Shown here one piece after another: positions 1-9,402 of a stretch of 64,000 nt of DNA; the stretch's first letter is position 1, and each line of letters begins with the position of its first letter. A program made the translations under genes and the position numbers. The notes beneath the pieces are model-generated. The model made no database searches. It had not been told where the DNA came from and was given only the letters and a program-made list of their open reading frames with translations. This stretch comes from Melitaea cinxia (taxonomy: Eukaryota; Arthropoda; Insecta; Lepidoptera; Nymphalidae). The stretch is taken from the NCBI RefSeq assembly GCF_905220565.1, contig NC_059404.1, forward strand, positions 16,768,472-16,832,471, given 5' to 3'.

Positions 1-35
1 GTGCTCGCCGAGGCACGTTCAGCCGTCAACGTAAT
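1..35 (+). other. possible 3' end of an exon followed by a splice donor
   Basis: The first 35 bases are GC-rich and open in frame 1, then meet a strong donor (GTAAGTAT from base 36) and an abrupt change to AT-rich DNA. This looks like the end of a plus-strand exon whose remainder lies left of the window. Too short to identify, and it could equally be 5' UTR. Confidence 0.3.
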
Positions 36-604
36 GTAAGTATATTCGAATCATAGATACACGGATACATCAATGTGTAATTTCAACATTAAAATAATCA
101 TAATGAATAATGAGTTTCGAAACGTTTTTATAATAGATCTGTTGTTTATTTGGTACAAGGATTTGATAAAAATAAAATTACTTAAATTATTTTCCGCTAA
201 ACTAAATGTGTAGAAAAATATCAACGCTTATAGAGAAATGTAATTAAGCTATTTTAACTGGAAATGATACTGTCTTGTCCCAAAAAAAAAAATTATAATA
301 ATATCGTGTTCCAATTTCAAAAAATTGCAGAATTGACACTTCGTCGATTTTCGTCTCTATTCGATGGAAAAGAAAATTGAAGAAACTCATAACGTTTTTG
401 AAGGAACGGTCTACTTACGTCAATAATAAGCACCCGCCGACCTAAACTTTAATACTGGTTTGAAGTATGGACTTTATGGGGCTTTGCTTCCTAAAATAAC
501 CAACGTCCGAAATTAAATTAATTCAGAATCATAATGTTCACACAACACGTTCGATTAATTTCGTATAGTTATATTCAGTAACAGTATACGAAACTCCGAT
601 CTAG
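36..604. other. AT-rich non-coding stretch
   Basis: Probable intron or intergenic DNA. No coding pattern, RNA gene or recognisable repeat was seen. Confidence 0.5.
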
Positions 605-955
605 TGAGTAGTGTAGTACGTATAGTGCGTGTGCCGTGTCGGCCCCTGCACACGGGTAGTTTCCGGGTTCGATTCCCTCTCGGGACGTATTTGTATTCAC
701 AAATGTTTTTTTTCCAATTTGGATGTCTGTCCTTGTGGATTTCCCCACCGTGCCTCGGAGAGCACGTTAAACTTTTGGGTCCAGTTGTTATCATATACAT
801 CTGATAGCGATCGTTTCTCATAATAGGGATTATACTTATAACCGCCAACCCGTAGTTAACCATCGTGGTGGATTAAGCTCCAATCGTTCTCCTAAATGGA
901 GAAAGAGGCCTATATCGAGCAGTGGGATATTACATACTGAATCGTGATACGAACC
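605..955 (+). repeat. tRNA-derived SINE, plus orientation
   Basis: The 5' end is a tRNA-like head with an A-box-like segment near 607-620 and a B box (GGGTTCGATTCCC) at about 664-676. The body carries phrases shared by other copies here (TGTCCTTGTGG, GAGAGCACG, GATAGCGATCG), and the tail has the inverted form of CCCACTACTGGGCATAGGCC. Other copies are at about 9.06-9.40, 23.53-23.86, 33.05-33.39, 47.52-47.87, 48.23-48.56 and 53.73-54.00 kb. Confidence 0.75.
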
Positions 956-1776
956 TCGTATAAAATTCTTCATGAAAACGGATTAACTACTAACGGATGA
1001 CTAGTACGCAGATACGATAATTCATATCCGTAACACTCCTGATTCGAAGTAGAGTATGAAATATTAGTAGCCATTAGTATGTGAATGGAAACAAGCGAAA
1101 GAGTTTTCAATTAAACCTCGTAATAAGGTACATAGTATTTCGAAGTTAGGTGTAGATGTAAAAAAAAAATAGTCAAATATGAGCAGAATTAAATTCATTT
1201 AGATATAGAAAATAAAATACGGTAATGTACAAAAAAAATTACAGCTGTAAAATTTGTACAACTGTTTTGAGGATTAGCTAAAAATCTTGGATTTAATACC
1301 AGTAGCGCCACCTGTGAATTAGTCTACGAAGTTTTCAGTCCAACTGTTAGATATTACATTATAGCATGGTTTAATTTAATGCTACTGTTATTATATTAAA
1401 CTGAATATTTGAATACTTCGCACATAAATATTAACAGACATTAACCTTTGTAAAAGTTGCCTTTAGCGTTGACGAATGACATTGAAATAAATCTCAGTTA
1501 AAAATAAATTATTGACTTGTGTACCCATAATTATCACAGATGAAAAATGTAACAATGTTGAAATTTAATAAAACTGGTTTTTTTTTATAACTGTTACATG
1601 AACAGGAAACGCAAGTAATATAAAATTAAACTGTATTGTTAACTAGCTACCCGGACATACTGTCAAAAGATAATAGTAAAAAATTTTTTTTTTTTAGTGT
1701 TGAAAACTTTCCTGGGCTGGGCGTGGAGTTATGCGCTTAGCACCATTTATTATTATTTATATATAAAGATAGATAT
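956..1776. other. AT-rich stretch without recognised features
   Basis: Only short homopolymer runs and low-complexity AT sequence were seen. Confidence 0.5.
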
Positions 1777-2019
1777 GGGCTTGTTTCACCAGCCGTGGAT
1801 AACGCTATTTGAAGGATAACGATATAATCGACTTTGGCAAGTAGGATCTGTTTCTCCTCAATTGATAAACTGCTACTTAAAGATTAATATATTCGAATAG
1901 AAATATCTCATAAATATAGTAGAATTCGATGGTAAAAAAGAACAATAAATCAAAAACTTTTAACTGTCGGATACTGTAATCCGTCAAATAGCGTTATCCA
2001 TAACTGGTGAAATAGGCCC
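1777..2019. mobile_element. MITE with long imperfect terminal inverted repeats
   Basis: The left end GGGCTTGTTTCACCAG..TGGATAACGCTATTTGA and the reverse complement of the right end GGGCCTATTTCACCAG..TGGATAACGCTATTTGA match over about 45 bp with a few mismatches. The interior is 150 bp of AT-rich non-coding DNA. A clear target duplication was not found. Two more copies, each interrupted by another insertion, are at about 33032-33600 and 35365-35717, so this is a small non-autonomous DNA transposon family. Confidence 0.7.
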
Positions 2020-2033
2020 TAAGAATGTTAAAT

Positions 2034-2072
2034 TTAGAATTCCCTGACGTGTGGGTAACACAAAAATAAACA
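2034..2072 (+). repeat. fragment of the 313-bp tRNA-hairpin repeat
   Basis: The segment TTTAGAATTCC..GTGTGGGTAACACAAAAATAAA closely matches the start of the repeat unit seen at 38.55 kb and 58.9-60.1 kb. It sits immediately upstream of a LINE tail. Confidence 0.5.
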
Positions 2073-2084
2073 ATACTGTCTTAA

Positions 2085-2629
2085 TTCAAATTTTTGCATC
2101 TATCGGTTCATTAAGAAGGTTACGTAATTTTCTTCCCACTCCTACTAAGGTTGCTCTTGCTCAATCTCTTCTTCATCCTATCCTTGATTACGCTGACACT
2201 TGCTATCTAGACTTAAGGGAGGATCAACTAAACAAACTTGAGCGTCTCCAAAACCTCTGTATTCGGTTCATATTTGGTCTTCGCAAGTACGACCACGTCT
2301 CTGAGTTCCGTACGAAGCTCAAGTGGCTTCCTATACGTCTGCGCAGGAATACTCATGTGCTAGCTCTCCTATATTCTATATTATTTAATCCCATCCTTCC
2401 GTCTTATTTGAAAGAACGCTTTAAGTTTCTCTGTGACTCACACAATAGATCACTTCGTTCTAGTGAAAATCTTACTTTGAAAATCGGCAAACACTCTACT
2501 GCCTTCTACAGCAAGTCATTCTGCATTGAGGCTGCACGGTTATGGAATACTCTCCCTTTACACATTAGACGTGCAACATCACTGGAATCTTTCAAAAAGA
2601 AGGTTAAGGAACACTACTTAAGACTTTGA
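2085..2629 (+). pseudogene. C-terminal part of a CR1/Jockey-type LINE ORF2 (5'-truncated)
   Basis: The open frame ends at 2629 and encodes the region downstream of the reverse-transcriptase domain. It has the phrases LLHPILDYADTCYLDL, KLERLQNLCIRFIFGLRKYD, KLKWLPIRLRR and AARLWNTLP, typical of post-RT 'thumb' regions of CR1/Jockey-group LINEs. The frame is intact from about 2051 to the stop, but the endonuclease and most of the RT are missing, as expected of 5' truncation during target-primed reverse transcription. A related but clearly different subfamily copy is at 60434-60967 on the minus strand. There is no evidence that it is expressed. Confidence 0.8.
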
Positions 2630-3115
2630 AATTACTGTCGTCCACTTCGTCATTAGTCACTGCTATTTGAATAAGATATACACTTATTTGTTCTATTACT
2701 GTAATAATGTACAGTTATCTATAATATTATGTGTATATATGTGTATATGAGTATGTATGTTTGTATGTGTATATGTTTATATGTATTTATGTGTTTATGT
2801 GTGTAGTGTATTTATATATTTTTATGTAATACGTTCTGTAATTTTTAGTATAGTTAATATTGTTTGTAGTATGTAGTATGTGTATATGTATGCATGTATG
2901 TGTGCATATTTGATTTCATTCTTGTTTTCTTTTATTTTAAGTTTGTACACCCTTTCCGCTTGTTTCACATTATCTCCTCCAAGCTGGTTGTCTGGAAGAG
3001 ATCGCTGTTTAGCGATAAGACCGCCTGTTGTACATTTTTTTCTTGAATTGTTTAATAAATTGTAAACTTCTTTTAATGTGTACAATAAAGAATAAATTAT
3101 TATTATTATTTAATT
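2630..3115 (+). repeat. 3' UTR and tail of the CR1/Jockey-type LINE
   Basis: The LINE 3' UTR contains a long TGTATATG-type microsatellite (about 2700-2900), a hairpin-bearing terminal motif (GAAGAGATCGCTGTTTAGCGATAAG with arms ATCGCT/AGCGAT, about 2996-3020), an AATAAA signal and an ATT-rich tail. The same terminal block is found at 33786-33960 and 63115-63165, and inverted at about 56970-57085 and 60135-60230. Confidence 0.75.
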
Positions 3116-3341
3116 CTTATTATATGTTGTCGTTTATTATATAAATTTATAGATTTTAGAACATCACGAAGAAGCTTGTAGAAGCGGAGAAGTAGGTAAC
3201 TGTAAAATACATATCAACAGTTAAAACTGCGTTGGTTGTCAATTTTATCTTTACCAAATAGGTTTATATCTTAACCATAAACAAATGTGAGCGTGAGATT
3301 TTTATTTGCACGATTAATGAAAAATTTCGCTTCAGCCTGTA

Positions 3342-3366
3342 GGGTAAAGAAGGGTATTACCGGTCA
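3342..3366 (+). repeat. left terminal inverted repeat of the pogo-type element
   Basis: GGGTAAAGAAGGGTATTACC followed by GGTCA; it matches the right end with two differences. Confidence 0.9.
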
Positions 3367-3524
3367 CTTAAATGAAAACAACTATAAATCTGTTAAAAAT
3401 AAGTATTTATCTAAAAAACTTTTATAAAACATAACTTAAGGTATTCTTCTTACGAAATCACAGCCATTGAGATCAATATTAATTAAAAAAAATCCATAAT
3501 CAACTCTTAAAAATAAAAGAACTT

Positions 3525-3583
3525 TGACCGGTATTGACCGACATGGCGGGCAATCCCGGTCGGCAGGTTGGCAATGCCGGTCA
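3525..3583. repeat. left subterminal cluster of TIR-like motifs
   Basis: Copies or near-copies of the inner TIR motif AATRCCGGTCA occur in both orientations: TGACCGGTATT at 3525-3535, an imperfect AATCCCGGTCGG at 3552-3563, and AATGCCGGTCA at 3573-3583. Inferred to be subterminal transposase-binding sites. Confidence 0.6.
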
Positions 3584-3589
3584 AGCTTT

Positions 3590-5494
3590 TTATCGGCACA
3601 AATCGCACACGTAGCCTTCGGGTGACTCATAACCCGAGCACTCGGCATGCGCCCAAAGGCCACACTGTACGCACCTGTACCAAAGCTCGTTGTTGCGACC
3701 ATAATCGTCGCATAACATGCATTTGTTCTCAAGATCTTCGACATCGGTGTCATCATCATCGCGTACGTCAGCCATATCGATTTGCGAGTCTGATAAATTT
3801 TGATCCTTGTTATTATCCTGAAGCAGCTTCTTTTTCACCTTTCTGACAGTAGCAGGTTTAGCTGGTCTTTTCCTTGTCTTTGTTTCTAGTTTCATTTTTA
3901 CGCCACATTGTTTCTTCTTTTCCTTCGTCAATTTTCTTTCTTCTTTTTGTATCAGAGCTTCCTTGAAAGGAGTATTTGTGAGTACTGTTGCATGTTGTTT
4001 TCGAGAGGCTCCCTGCACTTTCTTACTGTTTGTGGATTTCTTTGGAACTGGTAGAAGATCTTTGGCGGTAGCTGCTGAAGTAGATGGAGTGGCATTATCT
4101 ATGAAAGGGAGCAGAACTTGAGTAGATTCCACAATATTAGTTTCTGGTGCTATTTGGTTTTGGTCCATGAGAAGTGATGGTGAATTGGATGATGACATGT
4201 GTGGTTCTGTGTTCAGTGAGATGGTTTGAACTTCTGGAGTTTTATTATCCTGGTTGCGCCTTTCTTCTACGGATATCATTAATTCACTGCTGTTTAAAAT
4301 TTCAGCAGCTAGGAAGTCTTCATCCGTGAACACGTCTGGGTTTAGGGGATATATTCCAGTAGCAGCAAATCCTGCTTCAGCTTTTGGGATGCTTGCTATT
4401 TTTTGATAAGCTTTTCTAAAAAGCGAGGCAATGTCGTTTTGTGTGATTTTTCGTCCTAATTCAGTTTTCATCAAAATATTGCATTCCTGCTTATAGGCAG
4501 TTTTGAGAGGACCATAAATGGAAACATCCAAGGGCTGGATCCGGTGGGAGCCGTGTGGTGGTAATGACAGCATAACTATGTTACTCTCCTTGCAAAATTC
4601 ATAAGCTCTCAAAGAAATGTGGCTGCTGTGATTGTCCAAAATGAAAAGTATTGGCTCAGTTTCAGAAGGTTTTGTGACAGCAGCAAAGTGTTTCAACCAA
4701 TCTATGAAAAGGTCTTCGTTGATCCATCCATTTTTCGAGTACCGGTATACTGCACCACGTGGACCATCGTTTTCCAGTGCCAGTGAATGTCTCTGACGAG
4801 GATATATAAGCATTGGTGGAATGTAACTTCCAGTAGCACTTACTGCACACACAGCTGTAACTGTCGTCCCTCTTTCACCAGAGGTTATAGAGCCTACACG
4901 TTTTTGGCCTTTCTCAGTTATCACTTTTCCCGGGTAATGCACTGATGTGATGCCAGTTTCGTCCATATTAAATATGTTCCTTGGTAAAAACTTATATTTC
5001 TCCATTAACTCTTCAAGTAATTTGAAAAATATAGAAACTTCATGCTTGTTAAAAGCTTTAGCTCTATTCAGGCTCGTGCCCTCAGCTTTCCGAGCAGACA
5101 ACTTATTTCGCTTCATAAATCCTGTAAGCCAATCCTTCCCAGCCATTCTTAAAGTATTGTTAAAATTGTGCTTTATGTGATTATGAACAGCGTATTCATA
5201 AGCCATTTTCCTTATTTGAATGGCAGTGCAGCCATAAAATATATTGCCGAGAAACTTCACTTGGTCTGCCATTTCCGCTTCCTGTTCTTTCGTGAAGACT
5301 GGATTTCTTCCCATAGCTGGTAACGCCTGGTTCTTGCTCTTAAGCCTTTCTTGAAGGGTTGAAAACGGAATACCATTCAACCGTGCAGCCTCTCTTATCG
5401 CGGTTCCGTCTTCGACAAGCTTAAATGCCCTATTTATATCATCTTGGCTCCATTTCGCCTTCAATTTTTTTCTCCTAGTTCGAAATCCCGACAT
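3590..5494 (-). CDS. pogo-type DDE transposase with C-terminal PHD-like zinc finger
   Basis: This 634-residue protein probably cuts and pastes the element that encloses it. The N-terminus (about residues 12-60) is a Psq/HTH DNA-binding region (WSQDDINRAFKLVEDG, IREAARLNGIPFSTLQERL). A CENP-B-type second HTH region follows (about 65-150), then the DDE catalytic core: D178 in NMDETG, D287 in LDNHSSH and D323 in QPLDVSIYGPLK, the DD(35)D arrangement of pogo elements. A Lys-rich, low-complexity linker (about 400-585) precedes a C4HC3 PHD-like finger at the extreme C-terminus (CMLC, CVQC, HAEC, CDLC). The ATG at 5494 is the first in frame after stops, and no frame damage is visible. The finger might bind chromatin or another protein; that is inference. 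Domestication is unlikely because both TIRs survive. Confidence 0.9.
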   Translation of the reverse strand: MSGFRTRRKKLKAKWSQDDINRAFKLVEDGTAIREAARLNGIPFSTLQERLKSKNQALPAMGRNPVFTKEQEAEMADQVKFLGNIFYGCTAIQIRKMAYEYAVHNHIKHNFNNTLRMAGKDWLTGFMKRNKLSARKAEGTSLNRAKAFNKHEVSIFFKLLEELMEKYKFLPRNIFNMDETGITSVHYPGKVITEKGQKRVGSITSGERGTTVTAVCAVSATGSYIPPMLIYPRQRHSLALENDGPRGAVYRYSKNGWINEDLFIDWLKHFAAVTKPSETEPILFILDNHSSHISLRAYEFCKESNIVMLSLPPHGSHRIQPLDVSIYGPLKTAYKQECNILMKTELGRKITQNDIASLFRKAYQKIASIPKAEAGFAATGIYPLNPDVFTDEDFLAAEILNSSELMISVEERRNQDNKTPEVQTISLNTEPHMSSSNSPSLLMDQNQIAPETNIVESTQVLLPFIDNATPSTSAATAKDLLPVPKKSTNSKKVQGASRKQHATVLTNTPFKEALIQKEERKLTKEKKKQCGVKMKLETKTRKRPAKPATVRKVKKKLLQDNNKDQNLSDSQIDMADVRDDDDTDVEDLENKCMLCDDYGRNNELWYRCVQCGLWAHAECSGYESPEGYVCDLCR

Positions 5495-5569
5495 CTAAAA
5501 AGGAAATTACATAAAAAATAACTGAATAAAAAAGTCTAAAATATCTATTTGTAAACAAAACTAGCGGGT

Positions 5570-5594
5570 AATACCGGTCAGCATGACCGGCATT
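5570..5594. repeat. right subterminal pair of TIR-like motifs
   Basis: AATACCGGTCA (5570-5580) and TGACCGGCATT (5584-5594) face each other just upstream of the transposase start, about 75-100 bp from the ATG. A further TGACCGGCATT is at 5924-5934 beside the right TIR. They may act both as transposase-binding sites and in autoregulation (inference). Confidence 0.55.
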
Positions 5595-5940
5595 AGCCAT
5601 CCTTATACTTTTCTGATTTATAATAATTTTAACAAAAACCTGTCCCAAACAGCATGAAATATATAACTCAACGTGTAGATAAATAAACAAATGGCAACAA
5701 TTACCACTAACAAAGAATAAAATACGCAAAATAAGACACTCACATGTTAAATTCCGTGATCAAAAAGTTATAAAAAAGTGACGCGAAACAATCTGACGTG
5801 TGATTCTGCCTGACGCTTACTTGGAACTGAGCGGGGATCGTAGCATCGGCGCGGGGAACGCTTACGCCATACTCAAGCAATGCATGAGAGAGCACTAACA
5901 CGGTATTTTTTAAAATATTGCGGTGACCGGCATTGTCGCC

Positions 5941-5965
5941 TGACCGGTAATACCCCTTTTTACCC
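5941..5965 (-). repeat. right terminal inverted repeat of the pogo-type element
   Basis: Plus-strand sequence starts TGACCGGTAATACCCC and ends TTTTTACCC; it is the reverse complement of the left end with two mismatches. Confidence 0.9.
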
Positions 5966-6186
5966 TAATATTCCACAACTAGGTCGTAAGCGTACGGTTC
6001 AATGGCGCCTAATGGTAAGCGATTACCGTAGCTTATAGATACCTGCAACACCAGAAGCGTAGCAAGCACTTTACTGACCCTATCCCCAACCACCCCAGGT
6101 GCTCTGATCACCTTTCTTACCACAGGAACACAACACTGCTTTGCCTGGCCATAGGCCTTTTTCCCCATGTAGGAGAAGGATCAGAA
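5966..6186 (-). repeat. SINE remnant split by the pogo insertion and by a second repeat
   Basis: 5966-5982 continues the SINE block interrupted by the pogo-type element, and 6146-6186 (CATAGGCCTTTTTCCCCATG, GGAGAAGGATCAGA) is the next SINE segment. Between them (about 5983-6148) sits an insertion of another dispersed repeat (GGTAAGCGATTACCGTAGCT, CAACACCAGAAGC), also found at about 13229-13498, 36750-36840 and 40551-40830. Confidence 0.6.
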
Positions 6187-6569
6187 AAATTTAGAAATGT
6201 ATAACTTTATTATAAATGTAATTAATTTTATTTCAAATTACGATCTATCGAGCAACAATAAGTATAGACTCCTTTTAAACCGTTTATTGATGGCTTATGT
6301 TCGTCTTCACGTTTAATAAAATAAATTACCAAACGAATTGCTAATCGTTAAAATAAAATGGCGATTAACCTATCAAAAATTTCATTCCATCCCCTTTTAA
6401 AGTGATTCTAAAGTCAACAGGGGTGTTCCGAGTCAATGGTTTTAAGCCACAAGCTTATGAGCGTGTAATAACATAACACGGTTTTGAGACTAAGAAAGTG
6501 GGGATGGTTATGGTTTCCATTTAGGTATAAGCATATAGGTATAACCAGTTTAAAACTTAAATAAATTTC
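6187..6569. other. AT-rich stretch without recognised features
   Basis: No coding or repeat structure was recognised. Confidence 0.45.
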
Positions 6570-6579
6570 AAAAGGAATT

Positions 6580-6793
6580 AGGGTTGCCAGATTCAAGCAT
6601 GTCATTTCCGGAACAATTCGAGGATTACGAATTCGGTCGGTTGAAAAATATACGAAAATTGATAATATTTTTTGTAAATCACTAGAAAACTAGTAGTATT
6701 CGAAATCCGGGACAATCAACTATAATTTCTGGACACGGGATAAGACACGTAATTCCGGGACAATTGAGGATTTGCCGGCCATCTGGCAACCCT
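6580..6793. mobile_element. 214-bp MITE with 13-bp TIRs and a 10-bp target duplication
   Basis: The ends are perfect inverted repeats (AGGGTTGCCAGAT / ATCTGGCAACCCT). They are flanked by identical 10-bp direct repeats AAAAGGAATT at 6570-6579 and 6794-6803. A 9-11 bp duplication points to the Mutator-like group rather than hAT (8 bp) or Tc1 (TA). The interior contains two diverged direct repeats (TTCCGGAACAATTCGAGGATT and TTCCGGGACAATTGAGGATT), each about 20 bp, and no coding frame. Confidence 0.8.
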
Positions 6794-6834
6794 AAAAGGA
6801 ATTCTTATTAACTAATGTACATAATAACAGCAAG

Positions 6835-6975
6835 AAAGATCCTGCTCAAAATCTGGAGTAACCCAACTGTGGCAGTACCTCGAACTTCTAGAAGATCAGA
6901 GCTAAATAATACTGCTTTCGAGCAGTGAGCTGCTATGGTGGCTGAGGGTAGGGTCGGGAACGCGCTTGCGTAAAA
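6835..6975 (-). repeat. fragment of a dispersed repeat (GAGCAGGAAATTTCCTGC family)
   Basis: Diverged minus-strand copy of the repeat at 13229-13498 (CCTGCTCAAAATCTGGAG, GTACCTCGAACTTCTAGAAG, GGGTCGGGAACGCGCTTGC). Confidence 0.55.
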
Positions 6976-7977
6976 AAACTATAATGATGTTTTTATTACA
7001 AAAATTCTTTAAAATAGGTATGTTACTCTTGAATTAACGATTCAAATAAATTCGAAACATAGTTTCTGTTGACAAAAACCAGCAAGAAATTCAACGATTA
7101 ATCTTTATTTGTTGAATTAAAGTCATCGTTACTAATCCTGCACATCATTTATAGTCTGTTGTACTGAATAATTACGCTTTGTCCAGTAATAACTTTTTAA
7201 ATACAATAACAAACCATCTACATTCCTGTTATTGCAAATAGAATAGTTTTTGAGGATGGCTGGACAGATACCTACACGTATTATAATCTTTTTTCAATTC
7301 GCTGTAACATCCCACTGCTGGACATAATCGTCAGTGTATCATGTTGTTATATAACATTATTGTAGGTATACAGAGGTAATTAGATGTGATTACAGTGAAT
7401 AATGTGATAACTTATCGCATGAAAGAAAAGAACATTAAACAATGAGTCTAGGTGCCATATCAAATGATTGTATAATTTGTTATAAATAGAACAAACGAGG
7501 TACTGTTTTAATAGACGCAAATAAATCCTTTCTTCCAGTTAAGAATTTGAATTGTGTAAAATGAGGAAGATGTTGTATAAAATGAATAACAAGAAATTAT
7601 TAAAAATCAATTAATTATAAATATTAAATGCAAGTCATTTAGTCCTAGAATTAATGATTTGTAAATTTCTTCTATACTTAAAGTTATTGAAGTCTAACAA
7701 ACAATTATTATAGTGCACCACGTAAAGAAACTTAAAAAAACACTTTAAAACCCAGATGCACAATAAGACGCTTATCTCTTACTTAGACTTTTGGTTTTGG
7801 ATATATCTACCTATTTAAAGTTAATAAAAGTATACGCAATAGTGTCGTGTGATTTAAAACTGAATATAAATTGTTGTATAAATAAAAAAAAATTAAGATC
7901 TTACCTGCCTGTGTATACTTACACAAATTGTTATACTTACAAAAACACTTAACACATTTAAGTACTTACATACACAG
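6976..7977. other. AT-rich stretch, mostly unassigned
   Basis: Nothing coding is recognised. A short SINE-like scrap (GTAACATCCCACTGCTGGACAT) lies at about 7303-7325. Confidence 0.45.
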
Positions 7978-8598
7978 TAAAATAATTGTGTTTGCTCGCA
8001 AACGAAAAAAAAACCGACTTCAATTACATCGACAAGTAATACAACGCAGATCGACGAAAAAATTGTCAAGCAACTACGCGTTATCAAAGATTACTCAAAA
8101 AGTAGTTATCAGATCAATAAAATTTATATGTTACCACATGATAAACATCAGCTTTCGATTAAATTAAAAATTATTAAAATCGGCACACCCAGTAAAAAGT
8201 TATTACGGATTTTCGAGAGTTTCCCTCGATTTCTCTGGGATTCCATCACCATATCCTGGTTTCCATGGTACCAAACTAAGGATATCCCCTTTCGAACAAA
8301 AAAAAGAATTATCAAAATCGGTACATCCAGTAGAAAGTTATGCGGTATAATACAACGTAGGTCGACGAAAAAAGCGTCAAGTAAAAACGCATTATTAGAT
8401 ATAACTCGAAAAGTAATTGTTAGATCTCAAATAAATTTCAATGGGACCAATTGGCACACACCACACACCACCGTTCGATTAAAACAAAATTTGTCGAAAT
8501 CGGTCTACCCGGTCAAAAGTTCTGATGTAACATAAATAAAAAAAAAAAAAAATACAGTCGAATTGAGAACCTCCTCCTTTTTTGGAAGTCGGTTAAAA
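7978..8598 (+). repeat. two-module repeat with AACCGACTTC inverted ends (full copy)
   Basis: The unit begins with GTGTTTGCTCGCAAACGAAA and AACCGACTTC and ends with GGAAGTCGGTT, so the ends are short inverted repeats. Inside are two diverged tandem modules of roughly 170-200 bp, each with AATACAACGTAG(A/G)TCGACGAAAAAA, GTCAAGTAA, ACTC(A/G)AAAAGTA, ATCAGATC/TTAGATCTC, TTTCGATTAAA and AAATCGGT(A/C)(C/T)A. Another full copy is inverted at 56336-56945; truncated or one-module copies are at about 49375-49922, 50795-50915, 55380-55650 and 63540-63740. Frames through it are accidental. Confidence 0.7.
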
Positions 8599-9062
8599 AT
8601 AATAAATAAAGATTGACATATAAAAGTTATTCTAGAATGATAAAATTTAATTATAATTTTATAGAACATAGCATACTTTTAGAAATCAATTTCGACTACC
8701 AATTTCGTTAAGTTTTGGAAATAAAAACACCGATGATCGATCAAAACAGTTGTTAACAAGTTAACGCCAAGCAAGACAGCAAAACTTTTCGCAAACGCTT
8801 AGCGAACAACAAAGTTAGACAGTTTATGATGTGACAGACTCGCAGCGGACTATTAATAAACACACTTGTATTTACTGTTAAATATAGTAGGTACCTACAT
8901 ATAGGGAACAATTCTATACGCATTTTTGAAGTAAATTTTCTTTCTATCGAACAGGAGAATTTATTAACTTGAAGTATGAAAATACATAAGAAAAAGTTAT
9001 TATAGAAGATTATCAAGTGTCAAGTTACGTAGTAATCATTGTAAAGCGTGCTCATTGTATAA
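8599..9062. other. AT-rich stretch without recognised features
   Basis: No coding pattern or repeat was recognised. Confidence 0.45.
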
Positions 9063-9402
9063 TACGCTTCAGCCTGTTATATCCCACTACTGGACATAGG
9101 CCTCTTTCCCCATGTAGGAGAAGGATGAGAGCTTAATCCACCACATTGCTCTAATGCGGGTTGACGGATATATTCCCCCTACTATGAGTAACGATCGCTA
9201 TCAGGTGTACATGATAACAACCGGGACTGACATTTTAACGTACTCTCAGAGGCACGGTGGGGAGACCCACAAGGACTAACAACCAGACCGGAAACACATA
9301 TCTGTATAAACAGAAATATCCAATCCTAGCGGGAATCGAACCCGCGACCGTTGGTGTTTAGGTGCCGCTGACACGACACACGCACCACTACACCAGAACA
9401 GT
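9063..9402 (-). repeat. tRNA-derived SINE, minus orientation, near full length
   Basis: The plus strand shows CGCTTCAGCCTGTTATATCC, TACTGGACATAGGCCTC, then the body, and ends with a reverse-complement tRNA head containing GGGAATCGAACCCGCGACC (B box) and a degenerate A box near 9385-9400. It is the best-preserved SINE copy in the window. Confidence 0.8.

Larger units (their letters stand above)
3342..5965 (-). mobile_element. complete pogo-type DNA transposon (Tc1/mariner superfamily)
   Basis: A 2624-bp element is bounded on both sides by a TA dinucleotide (3340-3341 and 5966-5967), the Tc1/mariner/pogo target duplication. Its ends are 25-bp inverted repeats with two mismatches. Inside lies one long open reading frame on the minus strand with a pogo-type transposase. 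The flanks rejoin into the 5' block of a SINE (TTCAGCCTG/TA/ATATTCCACAACTAGG compared with the intact block at 33.06 kb), which identifies the empty site. Ends, duplication and frame all intact suggest a fairly young insertion. Confidence 0.9.

Noticed and set aside
555..863. 102-codon frame over a SINE
   Set aside because: Starts and stops within repeat sequence, and other SINE copies do not keep the frame.
3568..3846. Plus-strand frames inside 3.4-5.2 kb
   Set aside because: Shadows of the minus-strand transposase frame.
3590..5494. A host gene domesticated from a transposase
   Set aside because: Both terminal repeats, the TA duplication and the full catalytic triad are present, so a transposon is the simpler explanation.
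8128..8535. 135-codon frame in the two-module repeat
   Set aside because: Other copies (49.4 and 56.3 kb) have stops and indels in the same frame, so no constraint.
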